A DNA stretch of 64,000 nucleotides from Amycolatopsis sp. WAC 01376 (GTDB lineage: Bacteria; Actinomycetota; Actinomycetes; Mycobacteriales; Pseudonocardiaceae), in contig NZ_QHKL01000002.1 of assembly GCF_003947415.1 (NCBI RefSeq), forward strand, positions 806,001 to 870,000, read 5' to 3'. The notes beneath the pieces were generated by a model. That model had not been told where the DNA came from, did not search any database, and saw only the letters and a list, made by a program, of their open reading frames with translations. Positions 1 through 7,010 of this stretch are shown here, piece by piece (positions within the stretch are counted from its first letter, which is position 1; each line of letters begins with the position of its first letter). The position numbers and the translations under genes were made by a program.

Positions 1-1239
1 CTGACGTTGGCCGCCGTCGCCCGTCGTGCGGGCTGCGCTGAGTCCCAACTGTCGTACGTGGAGTCGGGCCGTCGCCAGCTCCACCGCTGGCTGGCCGAGA
101 AGTTAGACGCCATCTACGACACCGGCGGCATCATCACCAGCTTGTTGGCGGGCGGCGACAACCGGACGTGTGGCTCGGTTGCACTGCGGGTACCCGATGA
201 CTCTGTGTTACACGTTCAGCTGCCGGGAGGAGGTGGCCAGGTGCCCATTTCGCGGCGTGAGCTGCTGGCTAGCCTCGGTATCGGGCTGCTAGCTAGCCCG
301 ACGCTGACGCGGCTGGAACAGGCCCTTGGCGCGGTGCAGCCGAACCGCGACACGCTGACTACGCTGGCGGACGCGCTGGAGCACTACCAGGCAGCGGCGC
401 GGGCCTTGCCGCCGTCCCGCCTGCTCGACGCGCTGACTGCCCAGATCGCCGTCCTCGACAGTCTCCGCCGCCGGGCTGAACCCGGCCTACGTGCGGACTA
501 CCTGGTACTGCAGGCCCGCTACGCCGAAAGCTTGAGCTGGCTGAGCGAGGAGGCCGGCCGTGCTGAGGAGGCACTGTTCTGGACCGACCGGGCAACGCAG
601 TGGGCGCAGAGCAGCGGGTGGACGGCGATGACTGCCTACACATTCGTCCGCCGCTCCATGATGGCGGTCAGTTTTGCCAGTGACGGCCACCGCGCCGTTG
701 ACCACGCCCTGGCGGCCTACGAGATGCCGCTGGCTCCGGTCCGTATCCGGGGTCTCGCCGCCAAGCAGATGGCCTTCGGGCATGCCTTGGCGTGGGAGGC
801 TGACGCCAGCGCTCGCGCACTCGACCAGGCCATGATCCTGCTCGACGAGCCTGGTGACGACGGCAGCGAACTCGGCCAGCGCAGTGTGGTCAGTGATGAC
901 CTGTACGCCATCTTCCGGACGACGTGCGACATCTACCTTGGCAAAGGTGAAGCCGCCATTGGTGTGCTGGAACCGCGCCTGGCCACGCTCTCCACTGCCT
1001 CAGCTCGTACAGCGACGATTACCCGCGCCAAGCTGGCGCGCGCTTACGCCAACGTCGGCCAGCCGTACGAAGCGGCCCGGCTGGCCTGGCAAGCCATTGA
1101 TGACAGCACCGCCCTGCAATCGCTGTCCGCGCGCAGCGAACTCCGGCGCGCCGTGCCGGTACTCCAGCACTGGCGGCAGCGCAGCGAAGTCGCCGATGTG
1201 CTCCACCGCTTGCAGAGCGACACACCTACGAACGCTTGA
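1..1239 (+). CDS. HTH (XRE) transcriptional regulator with TPR-like C-terminal part, 5' truncated
   Basis: The frame is open to the window edge, so the true start is upstream; codons 1-2 (Leu-Thr) already continue a helix-turn-helix of the XRE type (AAVARRAGCAESQLSYVESG, then GRRQL). After a linker, residues from about 80 to the end form an all-helical domain rich in Ala/Leu/Arg typical of the TPR-like sensor half of large actinobacterial XRE regulators. Its 3' end overlaps the convergent peptidase E-like gene by 14 bases. Target and ligand are unknown. It belongs to the mobile element by position and composition. Confidence 0.75.
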   Translation: MTLAAVARRAGCAESQLSYVESGRRQLHRWLAEKLDAIYDTGGIITSLLAGGDNRTCGSVALRVPDDSVLHVQLPGGGGQVPISRRELLASLGIGLLASPTLTRLEQALGAVQPNRDTLTTLADALEHYQAAARALPPSRLLDALTAQIAVLDSLRRRAEPGLRADYLVLQARYAESLSWLSEEAGRAEEALFWTDRATQWAQSSGWTAMTAYTFVRRSMMAVSFASDGHRAVDHALAAYEMPLAPVRIRGLAAKQMAFGHALAWEADASARALDQAMILLDEPGDDGSELGQRSVVSDDLYAIFRTTCDIYLGKGEAAIGVLEPRLATLSTASARTATITRAKLARAYANVGQPYEAARLAWQAIDDSTALQSLSARSELRRAVPVLQHWRQRSEVADVLHRLQSDTPTNA

Positions 1240-1945
1240 GTCGCTTGATATCCAGCGCCGTTTCCCTTACTGAACCGTCCGCCTGCCGCTCCACCCAGTA
1301 GGCCCCGGCGTTCTTCCGGTCGCTGATCGCCGCCACCAACTCCGTGCCTTCGAAATGCAGTCCGGCCCCGGCGTCGGTGGCGTAGCCCGCAGGCAAGGTC
1401 ACATCCCTGATGAGCTGCTGAAACTGCTCACGGCGGTCGGCGTAGTGCACGGTGTTGGCGTACGGCAGTAGGCCGAGCCCATCCGTGACGGCTTGCACCG
1501 GTCCAAACGAGTCCGTTGTCCCACCGACAAACCAGCAGAGCGAACCGGCCGACTCCCCAGCCAGCACCACGCCCGCTTCCCAGCAGTCCCGCAGTACCGC
1601 GTCAAGCCGATGCGCACGCCAGACGGCCAGCAGATTCACCAGGCTGCCGCGATCTACCCAGATGACATCTTGGCTGTGCAGGTGCGCAGCAACGTCGTCG
1701 ACGTTTGGCTTGTCGAACAGGGCGAGGTGCGACAGTTCGACCGGCTGGTCGGCAAACGCTGTTTCGAAGTGGTCCAGCGTGTCGCGCTGGTCGCCACTAG
1801 CCGTGGCCACGACGCAGAGCTTGGGCGTACCGGCCGGACGGGCCAGCTCACAGGCGTAGTCGAAGACCGGGCCGGGCTGCCACAGGTCACGGGCGCGATT
1901 GAGGCCCATGGAGGTGGCGAGGATGGTGGGAGTGTGGGCTGGCAC
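1226..1945 (-). CDS. Peptidase E-like (S51 family, class I GATase-like fold) protein
   Basis: About 239 residues, the usual size for S51 aspartyl dipeptidases. The nucleophile elbow GESAGS is present at about residues 130-135, and a histidine follows at NTVHYADR. The family hydrolyses Asp-X dipeptides or cyanophycin-type substrates in the cytosol. The GTG start is chosen because the first beta strand (TILATSMG) follows directly; no strong ribosome binding site is seen. It begins 44 bases after the stop of the STAND ATPase gene on the same strand, so the two may be cotranscribed. Whether it is a true dipeptidase or a specialised protease or amidotransferase-like enzyme of the element is not clear. 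Confidence 0.75.
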   Translation of the reverse strand: MPAHTPTILATSMGLNRARDLWQPGPVFDYACELARPAGTPKLCVVATASGDQRDTLDHFETAFADQPVELSHLALFDKPNVDDVAAHLHSQDVIWVDRGSLVNLLAVWRAHRLDAVLRDCWEAGVVLAGESAGSLCWFVGGTTDSFGPVQAVTDGLGLLPYANTVHYADRREQFQQLIRDVTLPAGYATDAGAGLHFEGTELVAAISDRKNAGAYWVERQADGSVRETALDIKRLKRS

Positions 1946-1989
1946 GGAGTTATGGTGCCAGGTTCACCCTGATGGTGCACGATGTCGTG

Positions 1990-4983
1990 CTAGAACACGA
2001 GAATCCCGAAAGGGGCAGCTTCGCCAGTTAGAACGCGCGTATACCAGGTAAAAGTTGACAGTCCAGGTTCAGGAAATGCATCCTCAACCGCCAGCGGAAC
2101 AGGACAGTCTTTTTCGTGTAGCGGAGCTATAAGCATTCCTCGGTTTCCTTCCGGAGACGCTGCCAACACGAAATGCGCCACAATGCAGGCTTCCTGCGTC
2201 AGTTGGGCAAGCCCGTAGCGCTGCGCGATAGTAGCAAAAGAGATTAGGTCGCCAATGAATTGCTCGCCGAGAGTTAATGGCAACCGCCCGTGTGCAAGCA
2301 ATGTGTGCAACTTCGTTCGCAGTAACAAAATGTGCAACATTTCTTCTGGGTCTGAAGTGTCCTTGAATTGCTGCAACAACTCATTAACTTGAAATGCGAC
2401 AGTAGCGAAGTCGCCATGACGAACCGCGTCATATCGTAGTTGATGGCGCTTGTTGGTCAGAATTTCAAGTAGGCCGCTATCAAAGCGTTCTAGCTGATAC
2501 TCAAACCACTCTGACTGGTTGTTGATGTACCTGCCATGAATCTCCGGATTGTGGCTATATGACATCGCCTTGAGTACTTCTGTAAGATTTAGTAGCTCCT
2601 GCGCCTCGCCTATTTTCCTTGTTGTGTTGATGCTTATGAGTATAGGCGGAGAGGCGGCGTCACCCTCCCATTTATTAGACTCGCTCTTGAATACCTGCAC
2701 CGCATCCCTGCACAACTGCCACCGAGAACCAACGCTTGCCAGTGTCATGAGTCTGAGCGCTGCCGTCATGGCGTATACGGCGCCATTCCGGCAGTTGGCG
2801 TTGTCGGGGTTGAGCTCAAATTGCTTCTGGGCGAACCCGTAGAGGCCGATGGCAGCATTGAGGTAGGCACACCTGGCCTCCGTCGCAGCCAGGCGCAAAA
2901 AGGCCTCACCGAGCCAGATCGGATTGTGCGTATGCGGCGACGCTTTGATCATCGCCATCGTGTCCATAGCCAGTTTGCTCGGAACCGGCGTGACGCAACC
3001 AACTAGGCGAGCGTCAATCTCGACAAAGTTCATCCATACTTGCCGTTCTAAATCATCTGGAGCAGCCGCGGTTCGCATGGACGCTATTACCGACAGAGTC
3101 TTGTCAGCGTATCCTACGGCGTCCCCACTGTTATCGTAAACGCTACGCGCATCAGCGTAGAGCAGGTCGAGCAGGTCGATGTCCGAGTGAACATAGTTAA
3201 AGACTTCTGCCTGTTCGGCGCGTGGTCTGTTACGTAGGGCGAGTTCGAGCACTCTGGCGAGGCGCTTGCGCTGGAACAGCGCAGTGCCCTGGATATAGTC
3301 AAACTTGTTCATTGCAATGACAACTCGACCAAGCCTTGCGTACCTGCGTTCAGCATCGCTGAGCTCATCGAGTCGGGCAAGTGCACAGTCCATGTGGCAG
3401 TATAAATTGATTGTAAGGCCGTGGATTGAACTGCCAATGAACACGTCATTGAAGAGATACGAAAAGTTATGTAGCAGCTCCACGATGGCGTCGTGCGCGT
3501 AGTTCTTCACTTGTTCGCCGATAAGTCGATGTGAAAGACTGTGCATCATCCAACCGCTTGCCTCCTCGCGAATGAGGCGAAGCCGTCTCAGTTCGGAGAA
3601 CGCCAGGGAAAAAGCATACTCCGGGGCGACGTCCGGTACACCGTAGTAACGAGCGAAGAGTGTGCGATGGCTAGCCTGTAGCAGCTCGATTGGTAGTTCC
3701 TTGGGAAATACCTGCGCAATCAGCGCTAGAGCAAGCAGTGCTTCCGGCCTTCGCGCGGCCTGTTCGCGTAGCAGCTCAGCATAGATAAACGTCAGCGAGC
3801 GTTCGCGGTGTAGTTCACTCCCCGTTCCAAGGGCGACCGATGCATTTATGTGCAGTTGATCTAAAAAGACCCTGAGCGGCATCCAGCCGTCGCTAATAAG
3901 GTTAGCGGCGTGGTCGATGGCAAGCGGTAGATATCCCAGCTGATCTGCCAGCTGGCGGCAATCGTCATCAGTCGCATGTGTCGGCTCGATAAGCATACGC
4001 GCTAAGGCCGTCGCTTCTTCCGCCCTCATAACGTCGACGTCAATCATGCGATGTGCACAAGACGGACGCAGTTCGCCGTTGTTTGACGTGACGACGAACA
4101 GCACTGTCGGTCTAGCAGCGACAAGGGATTCTATTGTCTCCCAAGCGGATACGTCGTCGATAAAGACGACTGACTTGTTGTTGCGTGGAGCGTTGATGTA
4201 GCTAATGAACGTGCGTACAAGTTCGTCATCATTGTTGTCGACGTGGATATCGCGTTCGGACAGTTCGCGGGCGAGCGAATTATAGAGGGCTCGTGAGGAT
4301 GAGCCGTCTAGCCTGAGGCAATCACGGCCGCCGGCCTCGGCTTGCTCAATGAGTTCGGATGCGAGTCGAGACTTCCCTGTGCCTCGTGCGCCAACGAAGC
4401 AGATGACGCCTTGTGGCATCTCCCTCGCTGCTTGCCAGAACTGTTCTTCCAGTGGTGTTCGTCGGACATAGCTACTGAGCTTCGCCGCGTCGGCTTGAGG
4501 TAGTTCTGTTAGAGACACATCGGTCATGTCATCTGGGCATAGATACGCCGCTATCTGTCGGCAGGCGTGGTTGAAGTCTTTTTGACAGGTACTAACGGCG
4601 ATTCGAAGTTTCTCGTCAAGGCTGTGAGCAAGCTTCGTTCGCCGCTTGGTAATAATCTTATCAGTCACACCTTCCGGTGACACATTGAAGCAGACAGTTA
4701 CGGCGTTTCTGTACTGCTCGGCGCGGTCTTTAATGCTCAGCTTCTGGCGAGCCGGTCGTACCTCTAGCTTCAAGATTCTCACACGGAGAAACTGCACGAC
4801 ATCTTTCCAGGTCGCACTGAGTTCGCCTTCGGGGTTAATACGTAGCGCGCGGCAAAGCGCGCGGCCGTCACTTCGGAAAAACTTGATCAGCTTGTCATCC
4901 GGCCGTCCAGCGCCTTCGTCTTGGGCGAATGCTCGCAAGCTGCGGTACACCTCGGAGAAAGTTGGCCCAACGTCGTCGGTCAT
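1990..4983 (-). CDS. STAND NTPase (NB-ARC plus TPR-like repeats), candidate defence protein
   Basis: The product has 997 residues. An N-terminal helical domain of about 180 residues that I do not recognise comes first. The P-loop ATPase follows with Walker A GARGTGKS (about 198-205), Walker B VVFIDD (about 272-277), sensor TSNN, and the NB-ARC-like LGYLPLAI motif near 350. The C-terminal 550 residues are helical, TPR-like repeats. This layout is that of STAND/NLR proteins, which oligomerise on sensing a ligand; many bacterial ones are anti-phage. The ATG at 4983 is preferred over a TTG 30 bases upstream because GGGAG sits correctly before it. The gene is much more AT-rich than the chromosome. 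It is divergent from the small gene at 5094. Defence is an inference from architecture and location on a mobile element. Confidence 0.8.
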   Translation of the reverse strand: MTDDVGPTFSEVYRSLRAFAQDEGAGRPDDKLIKFFRSDGRALCRALRINPEGELSATWKDVVQFLRVRILKLEVRPARQKLSIKDRAEQYRNAVTVCFNVSPEGVTDKIITKRRTKLAHSLDEKLRIAVSTCQKDFNHACRQIAAYLCPDDMTDVSLTELPQADAAKLSSYVRRTPLEEQFWQAAREMPQGVICFVGARGTGKSRLASELIEQAEAGGRDCLRLDGSSSRALYNSLARELSERDIHVDNNDDELVRTFISYINAPRNNKSVVFIDDVSAWETIESLVAARPTVLFVVTSNNGELRPSCAHRMIDVDVMRAEEATALARMLIEPTHATDDDCRQLADQLGYLPLAIDHAANLISDGWMPLRVFLDQLHINASVALGTGSELHRERSLTFIYAELLREQAARRPEALLALALIAQVFPKELPIELLQASHRTLFARYYGVPDVAPEYAFSLAFSELRRLRLIREEASGWMMHSLSHRLIGEQVKNYAHDAIVELLHNFSYLFNDVFIGSSIHGLTINLYCHMDCALARLDELSDAERRYARLGRVVIAMNKFDYIQGTALFQRKRLARVLELALRNRPRAEQAEVFNYVHSDIDLLDLLYADARSVYDNSGDAVGYADKTLSVIASMRTAAAPDDLERQVWMNFVEIDARLVGCVTPVPSKLAMDTMAMIKASPHTHNPIWLGEAFLRLAATEARCAYLNAAIGLYGFAQKQFELNPDNANCRNGAVYAMTAALRLMTLASVGSRWQLCRDAVQVFKSESNKWEGDAASPPILISINTTRKIGEAQELLNLTEVLKAMSYSHNPEIHGRYINNQSEWFEYQLERFDSGLLEILTNKRHQLRYDAVRHGDFATVAFQVNELLQQFKDTSDPEEMLHILLLRTKLHTLLAHGRLPLTLGEQFIGDLISFATIAQRYGLAQLTQEACIVAHFVLAASPEGNRGMLIAPLHEKDCPVPLAVEDAFPEPGLSTFTWYTRVLTGEAAPFGILVF

Positions 4984-5093
4984 GTGCTCCCGCCCTCGTT
5001 GCGTCGCTGGCAAGCCAGTCTAGGTGGCTAACAACCGCGTGGACATCGCTTTGCTAAAATGTTATAACTTACTCTGTAAGAGCTATTTATTTC

Positions 5094-5504
5094 ATGACAG
5101 AAAAACCACCTTCTGATTCCGGCAAAGGACAACGCGCGTGGATGTATTTGCCTGAAGACCCTCGCAGCAAAGAATCAATAGCCGCGCGGGGCGGATTGCC
5201 ACCAACCTGGCTAGAGGTTGCGCAATACGTCCAATCTGAGGGCGCATTTACAGATTACGACGTACACAAGCTTGCTGCGATGCTGGAACGTGGAGAAAGC
5301 CCCGGTCTTGGTCCAGTTGTAGAAGAGACTCCAGGATACAGCCTCGACGAGCGTCCCCGTTACAAAGACCTTCCGTACATTCCAGAGCTGGATTTCGACT
5401 ATCCGGAGGAGCGGGAGCGTCCCGAGTCTTGGCCACCTAAGGCTGCACCCCACGACCCGGCCGCGTCTCCGCCAGCCACACCAGATGGTCCGGCCAGTCA
5501 CTAG
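5094..5504 (+). CDS. Hypothetical protein, acidic/proline-rich C-terminus
   Basis: This 136-residue protein has no family I recognise. It has a Lys/Trp-containing N-terminal part, a possible short helical segment (TWLEVAQYVQSEGAFTDYDV) resembling a DNA- or protein-binding helix pair, and a disordered Pro/Glu/Asp-rich tail. An AT-rich stretch with TATAAC at 5063-5068 precedes the ATG, and no clear Shine-Dalgarno is seen, so translation may be leaderless or weak. It is transcribed away from the STAND ATPase gene and shares its promoter region, so it could be an accessory or regulatory partner; that is inference. Confidence 0.6.
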   Translation: MTEKPPSDSGKGQRAWMYLPEDPRSKESIAARGGLPPTWLEVAQYVQSEGAFTDYDVHKLAAMLERGESPGLGPVVEETPGYSLDERPRYKDLPYIPELDFDYPEERERPESWPPKAAPHDPAASPPATPDGPASH

Positions 5505-5576
5505 CCTCGGCGTTGATGTGACCAAACCACCGCTGAGCTGCGCAAACGTACTGGTCACTAGCTAGTGACTGGTCAC
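5495..5576. promoter_or_regulatory. Cluster of GTCACTAG repeats with a 16-bp perfect palindrome
   Basis: A perfect palindrome GTCACTAGCTAGTGAC lies at 5554-5569 and is followed at 5571-5576 by another GGTCAC. The same half site, CAGTCACTAGC, occurs at 5495-5505 over the stop codon of the upstream gene. Three to four related half sites within 82 bases upstream of the small-gene operon look like an operator for a dimeric DNA-binding protein of the element, or iterons of a replication or transfer origin. No experimental family is recognised. Confidence 0.45.
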
Positions 5577-5699
5577 AACTTCAGCCTGTGCCCTGGCCGC
5601 TGGTCTAGTGGTTGATGTCAGGCAGTCACCGCCACCCGGAGCATCTTTTCCCGGTTCGCGGCCTGCATCCCGCTAGTTTCGGGGGAGGTGTTACCTCAC

Positions 5700-5945
5700 A
5701 TGAAGCAAGGCTCTGGTTCTCTTCTCGGACGCATCATCGGCATTGTGGCCGGGCTGTTGGTGCTTGGGTTGTTCCTGCGGCTCATTGCCGGAATATTGTC
5801 CCCGATCTTGCCCGCCCCGTTGTGGCAGGCTATTTCGAGTGGCTGGGACATGCTATACGGCACTATCGGCCCTGCACTTCCTGCAATTGGAGCCGCGGTC
5901 ATCCTCGGCGGCATTGTGTGGGTCATTATCGGCCGCCGCAAGTAA
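5700..5945 (+). CDS. Small membrane protein (81 aa)
   Basis: The ATG at 5700 is used because GGGGGAGG lies 11 bases upstream. The product has a basic N-terminus (MKQGSGSLLGR), a long hydrophobic segment (about residues 11-45) and a second hydrophobic segment near the C-terminus ending GRRK, so two transmembrane helices with a short extracytoplasmic loop are likely. It is the first gene of a tight train of five small genes. The function is unknown; small membrane proteins in this position on actinobacterial elements are often spread or transfer accessory proteins, but that is an inference. Confidence 0.65.
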   Translation: MKQGSGSLLGRIIGIVAGLLVLGLFLRLIAGILSPILPAPLWQAISSGWDMLYGTIGPALPAIGAAVILGGIVWVIIGRRK

Positions 5946-5972
5946 TCCACTCTTTCGAAAGAAGGCATACCC

Positions 5973-6128
5973 ATGCTGTTTTTCCTGTGCTGGCTGGTCT
6001 TTGCCATTTTCATGATCGGCCTGTGTATCGACCTCATCATTCACTTCGCCGGTGCATTTCTTCTGATCGCGGCGGTTATCGTCGCTGTTCTGGTGCTCTA
6101 TCTGGTGCTGCGAAAGAGTCGTCGATGA
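5973..6128 (+). CDS. Very small hydrophobic membrane protein (51 aa)
   Basis: It has a GAAGG ribosome binding site 7-11 bases before the ATG. The product is almost wholly hydrophobic: two membrane spans (residues about 2-22 and 26-46) with a single His/Phe/Ala/Gly turn, ending in the basic tail RKSRR. The stop overlaps the next start as ATGA, so translation is probably coupled. It has no recognised family. It follows another small membrane protein by 27 bases and is likely in the same transcript. Confidence 0.6.
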   Translation: MLFFLCWLVFAIFMIGLCIDLIIHFAGAFLLIAAVIVAVLVLYLVLRKSRR

Positions 6129-6256
6129 CCCCTGTGGCATTCGGCCTCGTTGCCTCCGCGTGCGGCCTGGCCGGCTACGCCATCGGGAGGGGCCACCAGT
6201 GGTTTCGGACTGCCCGTCATCTCATGGGCCCCACCAAGAAGGGAAAGAAAAGATGA
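6125..6256 (+). CDS. Very small membrane protein with basic tail (43 aa)
   Basis: The start codon overlaps the preceding stop by four bases (ATGA at 6125-6128), and its own stop overlaps the next start in the same manner (6253-6256). The product has one short hydrophobic segment (residues 4-20, Gly/Ala-rich) and a strongly basic C-terminus (GPTKKGKKR), so a single-span inner-membrane peptide with a positive cytoplasmic tail is likely. No family is recognised. The end-to-end overlaps on both sides are the main support that it is real. Confidence 0.55.
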   Translation: MTPVAFGLVASACGLAGYAIGRGHQWFRTARHLMGPTKKGKKR

Positions 6257-6528
6257 CCGAACCATCTGCTCAACCGACCGGAAACTTCGGTGTGCAGCTT
6301 CGACGGTTGAGCAAGTTGCTGGAAAGCACCGTAAAGCGCTTGGAGGAAGTGGAAAGCCTCCAGGCCGTGACGGTCGGCGAACAGGACGAGTTGGGCGAGC
6401 GACTGACGGCTTTGGCTGACCGGCTGCGTATCGCCATGGAACGGCGCTGCGTCTGCCAGAACGTTGAGACGTTGGCCGTTGACCCCTTCCGGAACTCCAC
6501 GGAGCACGAGGAGTATCGGGGGTCGTGA
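6253..6528 (+). CDS. Coiled-coil small protein (91 aa)
   Basis: The ATG overlaps the stop of the upstream gene and follows an AAGGGAAAG purine stretch. The middle of the protein (residues about 12-62) has heptad-like Leu/Val spacing (LRRLSKLLESTVKRLEEVES, then GEQDELGERLTALADRLRIA) and should form a coiled coil. A short Cys-containing motif RRCVCQNVE follows. It may be the soluble partner of the neighbouring membrane peptides. The family is unknown. Confidence 0.6.
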   Translation: MTEPSAQPTGNFGVQLRRLSKLLESTVKRLEEVESLQAVTVGEQDELGERLTALADRLRIAMERRCVCQNVETLAVDPFRNSTEHEEYRGS

Positions 6529-6671
6529 AGACGCAGCCGGGCGGCTCGTGGCACGGCAAGGCTGGCAGTGCGGCGCTCGTGCTTGTGGGCGTCGCACTGG
6601 CTGGCCGCCTGTCCTGTCGCGTCGATGCTGGCGCACGATCAGCCGGGCGAGCGGCCTACCGGCAATGCTAA
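6525..6671 (+). CDS. Small hypothetical protein (48 aa)
   Basis: A GTG start overlaps the upstream stop (GTGA at 6525-6528) and follows a GGGGG purine run. The product has a hydrophobic segment (SAALVLVGVALAGR) and a basic, Cys-containing tail. It would be the last gene of the small-gene train; AT-rich non-coding DNA and a promoter follow. Support is limited to the overlap, the frame and the membrane-like segment. Confidence 0.4.
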   Translation: MKTQPGGSWHGKAGSAALVLVGVALAGRLSCRVDAGARSAGRAAYRQC

Positions 6672-6758
6672 GTGCTGTATATAAAACAATAATTTGACGT
6701 TGGCATTCGGCCCCAAGTCGCCGCCGTATATTCGGTGTAGCTGAATTTACACACTCTC

Positions 6759-6817
6759 TTGAAGTTCTGTACGCGTGTCCCTATAAGAAGATGTGGCACA
6801 GCTTTGCACGCGTGCAA
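6759..6817 (+). promoter_or_regulatory. Promoter of the mobilisation operon with downstream palindromic operator
   Basis: TTGAAG at 6759-6764 and TATAAG at 6782-6787 are separated by 17 bases, a good housekeeping-type promoter in an AT-rich gap. The perfect palindrome TTGCACGCGTGCAA at 6804-6817 lies about 10-25 bases after the predicted transcription start. The same palindrome overlaps the -35 box of the XRE repressor gene at 10209-10222. A repressor bound here would block early elongation of the operon that encodes the coupling ATPase and relaxase. Confidence 0.65.
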
Positions 6818-6854
6818 CTTGTGAGCCATCCAACTAACGTGAAGGAGGTTTACT

Positions 6855-7010
6855 ATGCGCAAAGTACGTCGAATACGTGTCCGCGGTGCGCCCCGGAAGA
6901 ATCCGGACGCCGCACTCGTGGCACAAGCAATCATTCAGCTCGGCCGTGAGATCTGGGAACGCGAGAAGCGCGAACAGTCGGACGAGACACCCGAGGAGGG
7001 GCGCCGATGA
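6855..7010 (+). CDS. Small basic/acidic protein leading the mobilisation operon (51 aa)
   Basis: A perfect AAGGAGG lies 8 bases before the ATG, the strongest ribosome binding site in the element. The N-terminus is very basic (MRKVRRIRVRGAPRK), followed by a helix (AALVAQAIIQLGREIWEREK) and an acidic tail. The stop overlaps the ATG of the coupling ATPase (ATGA at 7007-7010), so the two are translationally coupled. It may be a nucleic-acid-binding accessory of the transfer machinery. No family is recognised. Confidence 0.65.
   Translation: MRKVRRIRVRGAPRKNPDAALVAQAIIQLGREIWEREKREQSDETPEEGRR

Noticed and set aside
5597..5612. DasR-like site in the mobile element (GCTGGTCTAGTGGTTG)
   Set aside because: Only one half of the core is intact; the other half does not match, and there is no chitin- or sugar-related gene close by.
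5612..6256. Single 214-residue gene in place of three small genes
   Set aside because: The first half of this frame is His/Arg-rich and lacks a ribosome binding site. Three short frames with membrane-like sequence, Shine-Dalgarno signals and ATGA overlaps explain the DNA better; only the last 43 residues of the long frame are kept as a separate gene.
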